NCBI GenBank assembly: GCA_947302945.1
Contig: CAMYWZ010000041.1
Location: 1 to 8,086 of the forward strand
Direction of reading: 5' to 3'
Source of the DNA: an uncultured Bacillota bacterium
GTDB taxonomy: Bacteria; Bacillota; Clostridia; Peptostreptococcales; Anaerovoracaceae
DNA length: 8,086 nt
Part shown: one piece after another, positions 5,787 to 8,086 of the stretch
Numbering within the stretch: position 1 is the first letter of the stretch
Layout: every line of letters starts with the position of its first letter
The notes under the pieces: generated by a model
Databases searched by the model: none
What the model saw: the letters and a program-made list of their open reading frames with translations, nothing else
What the model was told of the DNA's origin: nothing
Program-made: the position numbers and the translations under genes

Positions 5787-5815
5787 CAAAAGATACCATT
5801 TGTGGTATCTTTTGT
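5786..5815. promoter_or_regulatory. 13-bp perfect palindrome, likely operator
   Basis: ACAAAAGATACCA (5786-5798) and TGGTATCTTTTGT (5803-5815) are exact inverted copies around TTTG. The palindrome fills the -10/-35 spacer and -35 region of the leftward peptide promoter. It also touches a weak rightward promoter candidate, TTGTTA (5812-5817) with TATTTT (5835-5840). This position suits a dimeric repressor site. No dedicated regulator gene is in the window. Confidence 0.6.
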
Positions 5816-5852
5816 TAATTTGTGTGCAATTTTATATTTTTTCAGTCTCCCC

Positions 5853-5894
5853 GCTCCCCCACATAGCTTTAGATCCTTGCCGGGGGAGCTTTTT
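5853..5894 (+). terminator. Intrinsic terminator, rightward (copy 1)
   Basis: GCTCCCCC (5853-5860) pairs with GGGGGAGC (5882-5889) around a 21-base loop, followed by five T (5890-5894). There is no gene directly upstream on this strand, so it would end a short RNA starting near the 5786-5815 palindrome, or read-through from the left. Confidence 0.65.
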
Positions 5895-5937
5895 GAATGT
5901 CAGCATTGCCGGAGATTTGTGGAAAAACTGCTTGAAA

Positions 5938-5974
5938 GTGTCCCAAACAACTCTAAAACAGCACTTTGGGACAC
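5938..5974. repeat. 10-bp inverted repeat between the two terminators
   Basis: GTGTCCCAAA (5938-5947) pairs with TTTGGGACAC (5965-5974) across 17 bases. AAAGTG (5935-5940) can also pair with CACTTT (5962-5967), an alternative fold. No T run follows. It lies in a stretch (about 5816-6146) in which I see no convincing gene. Confidence 0.5.
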
Positions 5975-6023
5975 ATTACATAGAAGGATACCGCCCTGCA
6001 GACCCAAAATCACAGCTTGCGCC

Positions 6024-6067
6024 GCTCCCCCACCCACCTGCAGTGAACGCCTGGGGGAGCACTTTTT
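6024..6067 (+). terminator. Intrinsic terminator, rightward (copy 2)
   Basis: GCTCCCCCA (6024-6032) pairs with TGGGGGAGC (6052-6060) around a 19-base loop, followed by AC and five T (6063-6067). Its left arm with flanks (CCGCTCCCCCAC) is identical to copy 1, 171 bases upstream, but the loops differ. It faces the leftward ATPase gene and would stop rightward transcription from entering that gene. Confidence 0.65.
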
Positions 6068-6241
6068 CAAAAACCCAGAAAAAGGAACACAAACCGTCTA
6101 TGCATTCATGCGAAATACGCAGCAATTGAAGATGCATCCAGTGAGATCTCGGGCTTCTCCTGTGACCTAACGCGGTTTTCGCTCCTGGGTCACACGATTT
6201 TCGGGCTTTTCCTGTGACCTAACGCAGTTTTCGCCCCTAGG

Positions 6242-8086
<1,845 letters not shown>

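Noticed and set aside
5724..6170. 148-codon rightward open frame
   Set aside because: It crosses the palindrome, both terminators and the first 52-base repeat, has no ribosome binding site, and its residues look like translated non-coding DNA.

Overview
The window reads as a chromosomal segment of a fairly GC-rich Firmicutes-type (Clostridia-like) bacterium. The main clues are the two-subunit NAD-linked dihydroorotate dehydrogenase (PyrK plus class 1B PyrD), the strong AGGAGG-type ribosome binding sites, and a small convergent peptide/antisense-RNA locus of the kind common in Firmicutes. The genus cannot be named from sequence alone.

Positions 1-4500 hold a rightward de novo pyrimidine operon in the order pyrK-pyrD-pyrF-pyrE-pyrB. 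PyrK and PyrD together oxidise dihydroorotate to orotate. PyrE converts orotate to OMP, PyrF converts OMP to UMP, and PyrB makes carbamoyl aspartate at the start of the pathway. pyrK and pyrD overlap by ATGA. The 281-bp gap between pyrF and pyrE is unusual because it holds a rod-like inverted repeat with 23-bp perfect arms (2610-2723) and smaller hairpins. PyrB carries a C-terminal four-cysteine zinc module like the one at the end of PyrI, but has no nucleotide-binding allosteric domain. The operon continues into a short-chain dehydrogenase/epimerase-like gene (4519-5433), which is not an obvious pyrimidine enzyme.

Positions 5434-6241 form a structured non-coding island. Its first half looks like a type I toxin-antitoxin locus. 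A strong rightward promoter drives a short RNA (about 5496-5591) that ends in a good terminator. This RNA overlaps the 3' end of a 31-residue hydrophobic peptide gene on the other strand (5577-5672), which has a very strong ribosome binding site, a leader that could fold in two alternative ways, and its own extended -10 promoter next to a 13-bp perfect palindrome. Its second half (about 5816-6146) holds no convincing gene, but has two rightward terminators sharing the same arms and a hairpin between them. Three 52-bp tandem hairpin repeats follow (about 6147-6302).

Positions 6242-8086 hold a leftward P2-type calcium-transporting ATPase whose N-terminus lies outside the window. Its last roughly 20 codons lie inside the 52-bp repeats.

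The most interesting items are the truncated PyrB-zinc-module fusion, the pyrF-pyrE rod element, the undescribed-looking small peptide/antisense RNA locus, and the repeat that supplies a protein tail.
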